DNA of 57,307 nt, from positions 25,001 to 82,307 of the forward strand of contig JAHBMJ010004380.1 of assembly GCA_018398765.1 (NCBI GenBank), written 5' to 3'. The notes under the pieces are model-generated. The model searched no databases and was not told the origin of the DNA. It worked only from the letters and a program-made list of their open reading frames with translations. The stretch comes from Chromera velia (Eukaryota; Sar; Chromeraceae). Both the position numbers and the translations under genes were made by a program. Shown piece by piece: positions 32,590 to 44,553 of the stretch. Position 1 is the first letter of the stretch; the number at the start of each line of letters is the position of its first letter.

Positions 32590-34694
32590 TTAAATCAAAT
32601 CAAATCAAATCAAATATAATCAAATCAAACATGTTCACTACTCATCAATCAGCATGGCTTGACGATCACGTCTGACAAACATGTGCAGCTGCTCCAAGAA
32701 AGACAAGAGAAGCGGTCGGAGGGGGCGGGGGCGACGAAGCAGCCTGACGTGCGAACGTTTTTCCCTACCAAAGATGAAGCAAAAGCCGTGGTCGCACCAT
32801 ATGCAGAGATGCATGAGAAGAGAATCAAGTGCGATATGCTGACCACTGACTTTCTGGCTAGTGCTGGCTGGCCTCATCTCACAGAAAATGAGGCATTGCG
32901 AAAGCTGGTCAAGGCACTGGACCCCTGCTACGATCTCCCGTCTGTGGGAAAGGTGCTCTAATCGATCGATTCGATTCATACCACCGATCGATTCGATTCA
33001 CATTGAAGAAAGTGATCATGAAGAAGAGGAAAAGGAAGTGCCATAAAGCTGAGTGATTGTCACCTCAATTTTGATACGTGCTCTAACTTTATCGTATCAA
33101 CAAAAAGTCATATGCAATTTTAAATCTATCAATTTTACGTTCTTAATCTCTATTAGTACTAGAGTGAGTCTCAGTGACTAGTGTATATACACTGCCACAC
33201 AGGCATGTTTTTTTTACGGAACTGATAAGTTATAATTTTATATATATTTTTTTAAATTTTTGAAACACACATCAGAAATGTTCTGATAACTATTGTCATG
33301 AGAAAAATGATCAGAGTGACAATAAGTCAGTGACTCAGTGAGGAACCCTAAGAGATTAACCTCAAATCTTACCTCAAATATCAAATATTTGAGGTTGAAG
33401 CTCAAATTAAATCAAATCAAATCAAATCAAATATAATCAAATCAAACATGTTCACTACTCATCAATCAGCATGGCTTGACGATCACGTCTGACAAACATG
33501 TGCAGCTGCTCCAAGAAAGACAAGAGAAGCGGTCGGAGGGGGCGGGGGCGACGAAGCAGCCTGACGTGCGAACGTTTTTCCCTACCAAAGATGAAGCAAA
33601 AGCCGTGGTCGCACCATATGCAGAGATGCATGAGAAGAGAATCAAGTGCGATATGCTGACCACTGACTTTCTGGCTAGTGCTGGCTGGCCTCATCTCACA
33701 GAAAATGAGGCATTGCGAAAGCTGGTCAAGGCACTGGACCCCTGCTACGATCTCCCGTCTGTGGGAAAGGTGCTCTAATCGATCGATTCGATTCATACCA
33801 CCGATCGATTCGATTCACATTGAAGAAAGTGATCATGAAGAAGAGGAAAAGGAAGTGCCATAAAGCTGAGTGATTGTCACCTCAATTTTGATACGTGCTC
33901 TAACTTTATCGTATCAACAAAAAGTCATATGCAATTTTAAATCTATCAATTTTACGTTCTTAATCTCTATTAGTACTAGAGTGAGTCTCAGTGACTAGTG
34001 TATATACACTGCCATACAGGCATATTTTTTTTACGGAACTGATAAGTTATAATTTTATATATATTTTTTTAAATTTTTGAAACACACATCAGAAATGTTC
34101 TGATAACTATTGTCATGAGAAAAATGATCAGAGTGACAGTAAGTCAGTGACTCAGTGAGGAACGTTAAGAGGTTAACCTCAAATCTTACCTTAAATATCA
34201 AATATTTGAGGTTGAAGCTCAAATTAAATCAAATCAAATCAAATCAAATATCATCAAATCAAACATAGTCACTATATATTACTAATTTTAGTTAAACTTT
34301 GGAGGTCAATTTCTCGTCAACCATAAACAGCTAGATATTTAAACTAACAGTGCTTATAAGTCTATATTATAACTATATATACTGTTAGTTTGAATCTCTA
34401 ACTCTTTATGGTTCACGAGAAATCGGCCTCCAAAGTTTAACTAAAATTAGTAGTATAGCTTTCCAAATTACTTTAGTTTACTATTCTAAATTACTTTAAA
34501 TTACTCTAAATTGCTTTAAATTACTAAGCCAAATTACTCTAAATTACTTTAAATTACTCATTTAAATTACTCAAACTTGTAGGGTATAGTGAAATGAGAG
34601 ACAGACTAGGAGACAGAGGCAATATATTTTTTAATATACTTATATATATTATATTCTCATTCAGAAAAAATATATCAATCAATCAATCATATAG

Positions 34695-34711
<17 letters not shown>
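32590..34711. repeat. Local tandem duplication of the hAT/foldback segment next to an N
   Basis: 32590-33450 repeats the end of copy C, the copy B transposase fragment and then a copy C-type tail. 33415-34711 repeats 31292-32588 (offset 2123 bp), through the B tail, the hairpin and the AT run. The transposase fragment is therefore present three times with identical translation (31343, 32649 and 33466 onward). A single undetermined base at 32589 inside a TA run marks the junction. Confidence 0.85.
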
Positions 34712-34731
<20 letters not shown>

Positions 34732-34752
34732 CCACGTCTAGGGATCGCCACC
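34680..34752 (-). repeat. Right outer inverted repeat with TA microsatellite
   Basis: TA run then TCCACGTCTAGGGATCGCCA, the diverged complement of the left copy at 26057-26160. Confidence 0.55.
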
Positions 34753-35131
34753 GCTAACCACTAATCACTAACAAAGCCCGGGAATTGAATTATAACTGAA
34801 TTGAGGCAGTTAGTAGGGCAGTTAAAAGCCTTATATATGCAGGCTTTGAATCTAGCTTTAAATTTAATAATAAATACTTTTAATATCTTTTAATATTAGA
34901 ATAACTTGAAACTTTTTAAAGGATATGGTTACTAGCCTAGTAACGATCCTAACTTGGTTGCTCATGCATAACTGTCTAGATAACCGTATACTTTACTACT
35001 TAAATCATGCTTTGATCTTGCAAGGCCAGAAAATTACTGAAATCATGGAAAAGACTGTATAGAGAAGATCGAGAGATTGATTGAATAAATTAGATGTTGA
35101 TGTGTGGATGGAAGATGAAGAAGCGAAGTAA

Positions 35132-35266
35132 TTAGAGGAAACAGGAGAGAGGGCTCCGCGTCTCAACCGAGCGTTTTTCTCTGTTTTCGCTGCTGCCCAC
35201 TGCTATTGCTTGTGTCGAAGGAAGAACAAAGCCCGCCAAAGCGACTGCGATGATTGACAGCCGCAT
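35132..35266 (-). CDS. Possible short secreted protein
   Basis: A 44-codon frame begins MRLSIIAVALAGFVLPSTQA, a good signal-peptide pattern with an A-x-A cleavage site, then continues with a charged stretch to TAA. It may be only exon 1 of a spliced gene. No family is recognised and the short length keeps this weak. Confidence 0.2.
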   Translation of the reverse strand: MRLSIIAVALAGFVLPSTQAIAVGSSENREKRSVETRSPLSCFL

Positions 35267-37038
35267 CCAAAATGGACGATTGATTCCTCTTTGGACCTGT
35301 CCTCTCCTCGTTTGATTTTCTTGGCGGGACAGTTGGGCATGCAGCAAGAGGATCATTCAATGGCATCGACACACGGTTGCAGAGTCGGGGAACGGAACGA
35401 ATGGGGATGGGAAGGTGAAAGATGAAGGAAGGCGACTTTGCGCTGGTTTGCCTCGGGCGGCTGTGGTTTGATCCTTTTTTCTTCGGCTTCATTTTCATTT
35501 AAACGAGAGGAGACAACAACCACAATGTCTCTCTGCCTCTGGCTCCTCTCATCGGCCTTTCTCTCTAAATTTGTTTTCCACTGTGTCTGCCTGTACGTGT
35601 CTCCCTTGTGTTTGGCCACTTTGGCAAGCTTCACTCACTGACTCCCTCACTCATTCATGTGGGTGCATCTGAAACCAGTCAGCGATGGCTCCAGCCGACT
35701 GACTACTCATGCATTCCCTCATCTTCTCTCTCACACAAACACACGCACTGAATTCCCCCTCCCCCCTTTTGGGCTACCTGCACTCATCGAATTGGTTTGG
35801 GTGGTGGTGGATGAAGGAAAAGGAAAGGAAAAACATCCATCCATCTCCTATCTACCCAGCTAGCTGGTTCATCTCTCTCTGTCACCGCTTTCAAATGATC
35901 AACTGCCTCCCCCCCCGCCCTTCCCCGAGAGAGAAAGAGACGGAGATGAAGACACGCCTCCGCGCTTCTTCATCCTTTCCCTCCCGTTCACTCAACTGCA
36001 GTCAGTCAACAACAGGGAACACCACGGAAAAAGGAGGGGAATAAGCACAGCAGATGCAGACACATGCACGAACATCGAAACGCCGGTGGGCAGGTTCAGG
36101 TGCGTGCGTAAAGAACTGGTGGATCGTTAGTAGATATGTACGGCTCGCTCGTTCTTCTTCCCGGATAGACCGCGTAGCTGGCGATTTGTTCCGACAGGCC
36201 GCAAGATGATTTTTCTTTTTCCGTTCCAGGCAAACTGTAGCCTTCTTTCACCAGACTTCCTTGTGTTTCATTTCTCCCTTATCTTCAGGCACAGGAATGG
36301 ACAAATACACACAGTCTCTCTCTCTCTCTCTCTGTGTGTATGTGTGTGTGTGCGCGCGCGCGCATTCAGTTGTTTTCGTTCTCTCTCCTCTCATCCCTCA
36401 AAGCGCACAAACAGAGAGACAGACAGACAGACAGAGAGACAGACTGTATGTTTCTTCTTCTTCTCCCTCCTTTTCTTCATCAACACAACAGACAAAAAAA
36501 AAGAAAGAAAGAAAGAAAGAACAAAGATAAAAGAACAGCACCAACAATCAAACAGCGTAGACAGACTACATGTTTCTTCTTCTTCTCCCTCCTTTTCTTC
36601 AGCGTAGACAGACAGACAGACAGACAGACCAAAAGGAAAGAGGGCAGCAAGGAAGAAAACAGAGAGAAGGGAGCGCCGCTTTTCTTCCTGTCCGTCTGTG
36701 TGTCTCCTTGCATGTATGTGTGCCTCACTGCCTTCCTGCCTCCCGGCTCCATAGACTGCATGTATTCCTGCATGCCTCTCTACCTGCCTCGTTTCGTTTG
36801 TCCCTCTGTTTGCCTGCCTGATCCGTCCCACTCTAGCCTCATGACCGTGCCCTTCTTTCCCTTCCCTTCCTTTCCTGTCCTTCCCCTCTTTTCCAAGACA
36901 GAAGATCGAATTGCTGTTCCGACCCGCATGCGTTTTCCCTTTCCTCTTCCCTCTCCCACTACCACACGTGCAGACTAGTCCACCCATCCACCCACCCACC
37001 TGATTTCTTCCTTATGTCTCCGGGCGCCATGAACTCCC
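35267..37038. other. Repeat-rich intergenic region
   Basis: It contains TC, TG/GC (36340-36364), GACA (36415-36438 and 36607-36628) and GAAA runs. A tandem pair (36446-36480 and 36567-36602) shares ATGTTTCTTCTTCTTCTCCC and the following pyrimidine tract. No gene is supported. It may include the 3' UTR of the cytochrome gene. Confidence 0.45.
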
Positions 37039-37093
37039 TCACTTTGCAAAAACAAGAGGGTTCACTCGGACAAAGATGTTGTGGCCCTTGGCA

Positions 37094-37134
<41 letters not shown>

Positions 37135-39333
37135 ACACATACACACACACGGATTGATTGATAAATTGAAAATGCGGATCCAGAGACAGAACGCTCACTC
37201 AGGCACCCTTCTGGATTAGTGGGAGGAATAAAGACTCAAACAAACTATCAAACGGAAATTTCATACACACAACAAGTAATGGCAGAGACAAACAGACAGA
37301 TACCGAGACAAGCGAACCAATCATTCCCCATTCGGCAACGAGCACATGCATCCCGCGCAAGACAAATTGACACCCTAAACAGTGGAGCAGACTTGAGGCC
37401 GTCACTGAAGCTTTGTTCGTCTTTTGTCTCCGAATGCGGCGACCTGCCGGGTTTCGCATCCAACCAAAACGTCAGGAAGGAGACTAAATACTCACGGTGA
37501 CAACATGCAGCTCCGGTGTGTGTAAACGGTAATGACAGACTCTAACTTCCTTCTTCCCTTCTTTCTTTCACGAGACAGATAGACAGGCAGGCACAGGCAA
37601 GGAGACAGAGAGACTGAGAGACGGGCACGATGTCCTGTTTTCCTTTTCTCTTTTTCTTTTGTGTCTGCTTTCACTTTTTCTTCCGATCTGCAACTCACGG
37701 TGATAATATGCAGCTCCGATGTGGATGGGCAGGTAGTATTCGAAGAGGACGCCGAACTGCAACGCCAACAGCAGCAGCAACGAGAAAGAAAGAAAGCAAG
37801 AAAGACAGACGCAAAGAATGGACAGACACGTCTCGAAGAACGGTGAGCACTGAATGGATACGTGAATGGAAGAAGAATCCACTCAAACGGAGAGAGAAGT
37901 CGGTAATCGCTGATACGTCCGGACTGCACTGAGGTGCCAAATGATGGGTGCACTAACAGGCTGGCAGGTTGGAAAGGAAAAGGGGCGCCTTCTGATCAAT
38001 CAGACAGACAGACAGACAGACTCATGCTTCCTCCGCATATGCCCTTGGTCAGCCCCCCGGGGTTGAACAGGGACCGAACGCGGACAGCGGACAGAAAACG
38101 GCAAGAGGGTGGAGAGGGGAAGGCAAAAGGTCCTGGGAATGCGTAGATGGGGCAGTGGAGGTGGGAGAGACAAGGAGGGGCCATGCATCGGGGCGAAGGA
38201 AGGGAACCAACCGCAAGAGGGCGAGGGGTCGAGGGACAGAAAGAGATGCGAGGTGGAATGCTCAAGCAGGCATGCAGACGGTGGGAGGAAGGGGGGGGGG
38301 GGCGCAGGTGAGAAGGAAGAAGGGGCAAGGGGGAAGCACCAGATAAAAGCCGAGATAAATAGAGATTCTTGAAAAGGTTGACGAGAGAGGAGGTGAGGGA
38401 GAAAGAGAAGGGGGGGAGGGGAAGCGCAGAGGTGGTAAGTGTACGAAAAATAGGTGCGTATGGATTCTGCCCGGGGAAGGAGACAGGAAGAGAAGGAAGG
38501 AAGAACAGGTGAAGATTTTCAGTGTGCAGGTGTGTGTAGGAACAAGGGAGCAGTGCAGACAGCAGGTCTCGTCGTCCATCTTGAGTTTCCTTTCCACTCG
38601 CTCAGTCGGAGGGACGAAACACAAATCCATTCCCTTTCTCTTCCACGACTTTTTTTTTCATCCGACTGACCCTCTTATGGTTCTTGAATGCCTCCTTTGA
38701 GAGGGTCATTCTAGCGAGGTCGGGGTTGGCCATTCCTGGTACGGAGAGGCCGAAGAACTGGACGGGCTTTCCTCCCAGGTAGTTCATCATCACACCCGTA
38801 ACGGGGAGGAAGAGCATGAAGCCGTACAGAAGGTAGTGGCCGAGCTCTGCACCAATCTGCTCAAGCTTGTTGCCTGGAATATGGGGGGGCATCTTGGAGG
38901 TCAATCTGAGCCCCACACGGGCAAGCACGAGACCGAGCACACCCAGACCCACAGATTCGTGGAGGTCAAGCAATTGCTTCTTCACTGCTCCCTCTGTGTA
39001 GTATGCAGCGTTCACAGTGCCGAAGGCAGCAAAAATGCCTCCAGCGATGAGCCAGTGGAGCCACCTCATGGCATAATTGTACTGGCCAAACTCTGAGATG
39101 GCGTGCTGGATGGGATCAGCACCCTCGGCAGCCGCTGTTGCTCTGCGGAGCTGGAATCTTGCGAAGGGAGAGGACTGCTGGAGGGCCTGTACATTGTTGC
39201 TGAGGTAGCTGCGCATTGGGGCAAAAAAGGAGGAGAATCCACGACGCGCAGGTAGAAGCGCTGCAGACTGCTCAGCCCTGAGGAGGGGAGAGGCAAGAAG
39301 CCTCAGCCTTGTGAGGGAAGACGTGGACATCAT
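37039..39333 (-). CDS. Cytochrome b561 (bacterial/Ni-hydrogenase type), mitochondrial, 3 exons
   Basis: Exons 38671-39333, 37699-37756 (58 nt) and 37039-37094 (56 nt) join in phase across introns GTCAGT...GCAG and GTGAGT...GCAG and give 258 residues. Residues 1 to about 65 are Arg/Ser/Ala-rich without acids, as in a mitochondrial presequence. Four membrane helices follow: 89-106 (MRWLHWLIAGG), 125-142 (LHESVGLGVLGLVLARVG), 163-186 (LGHYLLYGFMLFLPVTG) and 222-239 (FGVLFEYYLPIHIGAAYYH). Candidate haem ligands are His93, His125, His167 and His233/240. Known: this family moves electrons between quinones and other carriers in inner membranes. The fourth helix is only completed by exon 2, which supports the splice model; a one-exon reading would stop at 38602 without it. 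The final acceptor lies after a TG microsatellite. Confidence 0.88.
37095..37152 (-). repeat. TG microsatellite abutting the cytochrome exon 3 acceptor
   Basis: On the transcript strand a TG run of more than 20 units ends in CAG, which is the 3' splice site of the last exon. Confidence 0.85.
37490..37517 (-). repeat. Partial copy of cytochrome b561 exon 2 with its splice donor
   Basis: On the minus strand, CGGAGCTGCATGTTGTCACC followed by GTGAGT matches the end of exon 2 (CGGAGCTGCATATTATCACC then GTGAGT). It lies in the intron between exons 2 and 3. Only the 3' part of the exon is copied, so it cannot replace the helix. Confidence 0.75.
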
Positions 39334-39580
39334 CCTTCCTGACTGACACACACAATCTTTGTTCTCAACTTTTCTGTCCCTCTCTTTGGGGAAAATTTTC
39401 TCTCTTCCTCTTCTTCCCTTGGAGCAGCAGGGCCAACAAGGATTTCTGCTCAGCTTGCACGCCACACAAGTCTATATGAAGACGGGGCCTCGATCTGTCT
39501 GAACTCCTTGAATCTTGCTGTAATAGCAGCTCAGTGCATCGAAGTCGCGGAGTCGGCTTGGTGCACTTTTGGCTCGAATG
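39334..39580 (-). promoter_or_regulatory. Upstream region of cytochrome b561
   Basis: The region directly 5' of the ATG must contain the leader and core promoter if no upstream exon exists. The minus frame stays open to 39465, but the Met-Met start before the presequence is preferred. No specific element can be named. Confidence 0.3.
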
Positions 39581-39770
39581 TGTACGTGCACATGGCCCCG
39601 GAAAGCGAAGCAGGGGGCACTTACAAAACAGAAATGGCCCCGGAAAGCGAAGCGGGGGGCACTTACAAAACAGAAATACCCCAGCCCACGCATCTAACGC
39701 AAGCAAGCTTGCGAACAGCCCCGGAAAGCAAGAAAAAATTGCAACTGCATGGTTGACGCATGCTATATAG
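39581..39770 (+). repeat. Dispersed repeat with 42-bp tandem units (GGCCCCGGAAAGCGAAGC)
   Basis: Two near-identical 42-bp units contain GGCCCCGGAAAGCGAAGC, then GGGGGCACTTACAAAACAGA. They are followed by a block with AAGCAAGCTTGCGAACAG, CCCCGGAAAGCAAG and GGTTGACGCATGC. Both blocks recur in inverse orientation at 51800-52150. A short frame (starting at 39592) through the units is probably incidental. Confidence 0.75.
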
Positions 39771-40433
39771 CTGCTTGAAGTGGATTGAAGCCACGCAGAA
39801 AAGTGTACTGACAAACAGTTAGGGGGGGGGATAACCTGGACGTATGTAAGATTTCATGTGTTTTCTAAAAAATACTGTAGAATGAAAACTAATAAAAATT
39901 AAGTTTAAGAAAATTTAAATTCATAACATAATTAATTTTCTTATATGTTCTTAACTATCTTTTATATTTTTTGTATGAAAAACCAAAAAAAAGTTTATAA
40001 TGGATCTGAAATTTATAGGTCGGCCTGGACTAAACCTATAAACAAACTTATCGACAATTTTTATAACTCGTTATCATTAAAAAAACCTTAATGCAAACTT
40101 TTAAGATTTAATTAAGAAATGACTCCTAAACGCTCACTATGGTTTCATTTATTATATCTGAATCTTCAAAGTACGTTCACTACGTTAAGTTCATCCGTTT
40201 AAAGATTAACGACCATCATTATTGCACTACTTGATGTGCATGGGGGGGAACCATATCTGGTCTGTATATAGAAAGTGGAAATATGTAAATGCGTGTTGAC
40301 AGTTGTTTTGGTTGCTAAGCCTTCCCATCCTCCTTCGTACACTTTGAAGGTGATGCCGGCTTCTCCTGATGATCAATGTAGGGCGTGGTCATACAGTCGG
40401 ACCTTGTTTAGGAAAGGATGTTAACAAAAGATC
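39771..40433. other. AT-rich spacer
   Basis: AT-rich sequence with no gene to about 40230, then probable 5' untranslated sequence of the downstream retroelement. Confidence 0.5.
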
Positions 40434-43400
40434 ATGAGGAGATTGATCCTGTTTCATTTTATTGCTACTTCTGTCTGGCTTAAGTTGGGGAATCGTGCGT
40501 ACAGTAAATATTTGAAGGAGGTGAGGAGTGCATGTAGAGAAACGGGTGGGCATGCTGGGTGGTGGGATAGGAAAGTGATTTACATGGTTTGGTCCCAATA
40601 GAAGAGAGGCCTATACCTCGGGAGTACGGTAGGAATAGCACTTGATCGCATCATGCAGCACTTCTATGCGGCTTTGCGATCACAGAGGGGGGGTCGGGCA
40701 GCGAATCAATTTGGGTGGGGATATGCACATCGTTTTTACTCAGTGCTGTCTAGTAATGCTTCTCATCATACTCTCTTCATTGTATTGCCTCTGGTACGGG
40801 TGGATGGTGGACAAATAAGTCTTCGTATGATGGAATTGCTTTGTATTAGAGCGTATCAACCGACGTGGAATACTGTGGGTGTCTCAAGGAAGGAAAGGAA
40901 TGACCCTTCAATTAAACTGAAACCAGAACGCTCCCGTTTGTCTGCCCGTGCGTGCAGGAGAGGTTTAGGTTATACTCAGCTGAGACACAAGCTTCGTTCC
41001 TCTCTGTGCATGACGAAGGAGTCGGGGGAACTTGAGAGGGGAAGTATTTTCCTCTCTCGGGATGAATTTATGCAAAGGGTGGGTGGGAAAAGGGGGGATA
41101 AGTCTGAGGATGCATGTGTTTCTCTTTTTCGTGACAGACTTCTTATGATGTTTTTCAAGAAGGTGCTTCCTGATAGGTCGATCAGATCTGTCAATGCCAG
41201 TAAGGATAATATCAAGGCATGTGTGAGGAGGGTCCTGAGAAGGGGAATTCTTGCTATAGGCAGACAGACATTCGACATGAACGTTAAACGTCTGTGTGAA
41301 TTGAATAGATAGTCAATGATGGAGATACTGAAAGGGAAGTCGATTTTGATTCGCCTTCCGCTTGCTAACTATCCGAAGTTCAGGGTTTTTTACTTTCGTC
41401 AGTTTGAATTGATCAGAAAGGAAGTTGCTCCGCAGAGCTCAATTCATCTGAGACTCCTGCCGTCAAAACTCAAGAATTTGAAACAGATGCTTGACAATAC
41501 ATACAAGGTTTATTTTGATGCTCCTTCTGAATTGCATGGTAACTCGCATAATGATTGCCCTTGCATTTGAATCGCTCGACTTCCCGATTTGCCCCTTCTG
41601 GAGGGATATGCATGTGCACTTCTTTCTTCTTCTCCATCTCTCCGTTCGCTTTTCTCTCTCTCTTTGAATTTCTCGTCTTCATATAAATTATGGCCGAACA
41701 GTGGATCGAGGGCAACAGTTGAGAAGGGGATTAACTTTTTTGTTTCTTCTCTTGTCTCCCCAAGGGGTTGTGGGAGGGGACGTCTTGGCTCTGCCCGGCA
41801 TAGTCAGGGGAGGGGGGGTGATGGAGGTGTGTCTGTGGCGGTTATGGCAGACCTAAGGGAGAGGTGGGTGACTACTCTTTTATGTGCTCCGTGCTCTAAG
41901 GAGGGGGCCTCCCCTTCCGAAGAAGGCTGGGATGGTGAAAAAGTTGTTGCCATGCAATGGATGTGTTGGCTGTTGTCCCGGTGGATAAAGCTCGAGGTGA
42001 TCTAGCCTTTCTCTGTGCATGGAAGTACAGTCAAGCTGTAAGAGCGGCTTTCATAGATAACCGATCGTATGCTGTCTTGCAACAGGCGGACCTTGATTGT
42101 GCTGTTAATGATCTGGCGAGTGGCATCGCGGACCAGTCTGCTACCCTGGAGTCTTTTCTTTTACGTTTTAGTCCCTTGAATAGAAGGAAGCATCGTTTTG
42201 GGACTGGTCTTCTATGGGCAAAAAGGAAATCTTGGGGGGACGATGGTCGGTTGCCCACGGGCTGGTCATTTATCAAATATCGCCCGCTTGTCTCATATGC
42301 CTTGCATGGATGTAAGTCTCTTTTTTCCTTTGCATGTAAATGTTTAAATGGCCTGCTTTGTTACTTCGGCCCTCACTGTGACTTGAACTCGACTTTTTCT
42401 TTTCAAGAATGTGTGTCTGTATTCAACGCCGGGTATGGACATTCCGCTGATCGGTCCGAACGGCTTTTGCTGAAGCTTGACTGGCCTGTTAGTCATATTA
42501 AGATGGTTGTTGATGATATCAAGGCTTTCTTCCCCTTCCTCCCACGCGATGCCTTTTTGTTGTTACTTAGAAAGTTCGTCGCGAGGGTGAAGGCAGAATC
42601 TCAACACAGATATATTGTTCTGCTGAAGTTCCGTTCTTTCTGTAAGAAGGAGGCTGGGGGGGTATGTAGAGAGGCATGGGTGTCACGCAGATAATATGTG
42701 AAGCCTGCTGCCTTCTTGTTCTCTCACAACAGATTCGCAAATGCCATCTCATGCCCTATTGATGTCCTGCCGGAGATCGTCGACCTTGACTTTCGTACTA
42801 ATCTGATTCATGTTCATGGACGACTGATTCCACAGAAGGAAGGCTTCCTTCAGGGGAGCCCATGCTCTCCTGGAGGGGCGAGATTCTTTGCAGCTTGGCA
42901 AGAGTTCTCGGTTGCTGATTCTTTCTCTGTTTCATCTTGGGAAGACAAGTCATGGTTTAGTGCACGATATATGGATGACCGCTCTCTTTTTGTTCGTTTT
43001 CCTGGCTGTGCTTCTTCTGATATAATGAGTCTTTGGGATGGGAGCCCTCCTGCTTTACTTTTACAAGAAGATCTTTACAGTCCTGAATGTGTCTTGGAAA
43101 GGCAGGGAGGCTCCACGGTGCTGGGGCTTCGGATTTTCTTTCTCCAACAGGCACCCTCTGTTTTGCTTTTTGCAGCTGCAAACCCTAATCGGGATGCTCT
43201 TGTCGAATGGTATCATAACCTGTATGCTTTTTCCTTTTCTTGCCTCCATGATTTCGACAATGCTCTTCCATTGCCTCCCTTCCCTATCCTGAAGAGAGTT
43301 AGATTCATCCATGGTTTTTCTTGCATTCCTCGGTTGCAGGGAATGATCGGACAGATGAGTTCGAATGTATTGCGTTCCTTGCTTTCCTGTAATGCCCCTG

Positions 43401-43579
43401 CTCATATTCTTATTGATGAACTGAGTCAGACTTGTTTTTTTCTTGAACGCTTTCTTCTTCGTTGGCCTTTTTATTTTCTTGTGAAGGTTTTTTCTGATGT
43501 CATTGCTCATTCAAGGAGTCCTTCATTGATCACATTATGGAATGAAAAGACTTTGTTTCTTTTTACTGTTTTTGGTTGA
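40434..43579 (+). mobile_element. Penelope-like retroelement with N-terminal GIY-YIG nuclease (decayed)
   Basis: Seen: a frame from ATG 40434 has the nuclease motifs KVIYMVWS, GLYLGSTV, LDRIMQHFY and RMMELLCIRAYQPTWN (GIY, YIG, Arg, and Glu...P..N). After it comes the RT: VVPVDKARGDLAF and RPLVSYA, VVDDIKAFFP (block A), KEGFLQGSPCSPGG (block B), RYMDDRSLF (block C, both Asp intact) and STVLGLRIF (block D). Known: most Penelope elements carry GIY-YIG after the RT; a permuted clade with it in front is known from algae and protists. Decay: in-frame stops TAG 40599, TAG 41310, TGA 41568 and TAA 42692, plus one frameshift near 41945. No terminal repeats were identified, so the true ends are unknown. 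Confidence 0.8.
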
Positions 43580-44160
43580 TTTTATTACATTCCCTCCTTT
43601 GATGATTGATCTTCTTATGTTCTTTCCTGCTTATACCATTGAGTGCACTATTCATCTGCTGGAAGCGATAGACAAAAGACAGCAGCAAAAGGGAAAGGGG
43701 GGTCGCGCGCGTCGGTTCTCATGCCTTGTCCTATGCTTCTCGATTGATCAGATGTTGCATTCTTGGAGTCAGTCCATCTGATATTGCATGCATGGTTCTG
43801 GTGTGTCAGTACCATTGTATATGGGATCAGACCCGTGACTTCTCGCGAACGATGCGCATGTAGAAGGTGCATACATTAATTATTCACTTTTTTCGGCGAG
43901 CCCACCCGGATCGCACAAAAGTGGAATTTTTTGCATGCATTCTTTTTGCTCGATTATTTGACTTACCCAGAAGTGAGAGCATGCCGTCATATTGACTAAT
44001 CTTGGAGATGGTGATTTCGGTAGAGTCCACCGTCGGTCCCTTAGCAAACAGTACGTACATAGCAGGACTGTCTCGGCTGTTGGAAGAGAACTAATCATAC
44101 TAGAACATTCCCATCATCTGATTGCTCTTGATTTCGCAGACAAAGATCCATTAGACGTGA
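43580..44160. other. Retroelement 3' flank and spacer
   Basis: No gene is supported. It probably includes the 3' untranslated part of the Penelope-like element. Confidence 0.4.
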
Positions 44161-44179
44161 GACAGAACAAGAGAGAGAA

Positions 44180-44236
44180 AGGGTCTCTCTCTCCCTCGTT
44201 CTCTCTCTCCCTCGTTCTCGCTCTCTCTCTCTCTCT

Positions 44237-44273
<37 letters not shown>

Positions 44274-44294
44274 CTCTCAATCTCTCTCTCTCTG

Positions 44295-44335
<41 letters not shown>

Positions 44336-44517
44336 ACTCTCTCTCTCTCTGTCTTCGCTCTCTCTCTCTCTTCGCGCGCTCTCTCTCAGAGAGTCTCTCT
44401 TCACTCTGTCTCTCTCTTTCTCTTTCTTTGTCTCTCTTGCCCTCTCTTTGCTCTCGCTTTCTTTCTCTCTCTCTCTCTCTTTCTCTCTGTCTCGCCCTCT
44501 CTTCGCTCTCTCTCTCT

Positions 44518-44553
<36 letters not shown>

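Noticed and set aside
31353-33863. Three identical small genes in tandem
   Set aside because: They are copies of one hAT transposase fragment in a duplicated or misassembled segment, not a gene family.
4743-34282. CRISPR-like direct repeats (AAATC/GATTT arrays)
   Set aside because: The arrays are pentamer tracts at the ends of hAT elements with no spacers, and the genome is eukaryotic.
38602-38670. Extension of cytochrome b561 exon 1 to a stop at 38602
   Set aside because: The extra residues are Lys-rich read-through of a GTCAGT donor, and the fourth helix appears only with the downstream exons.
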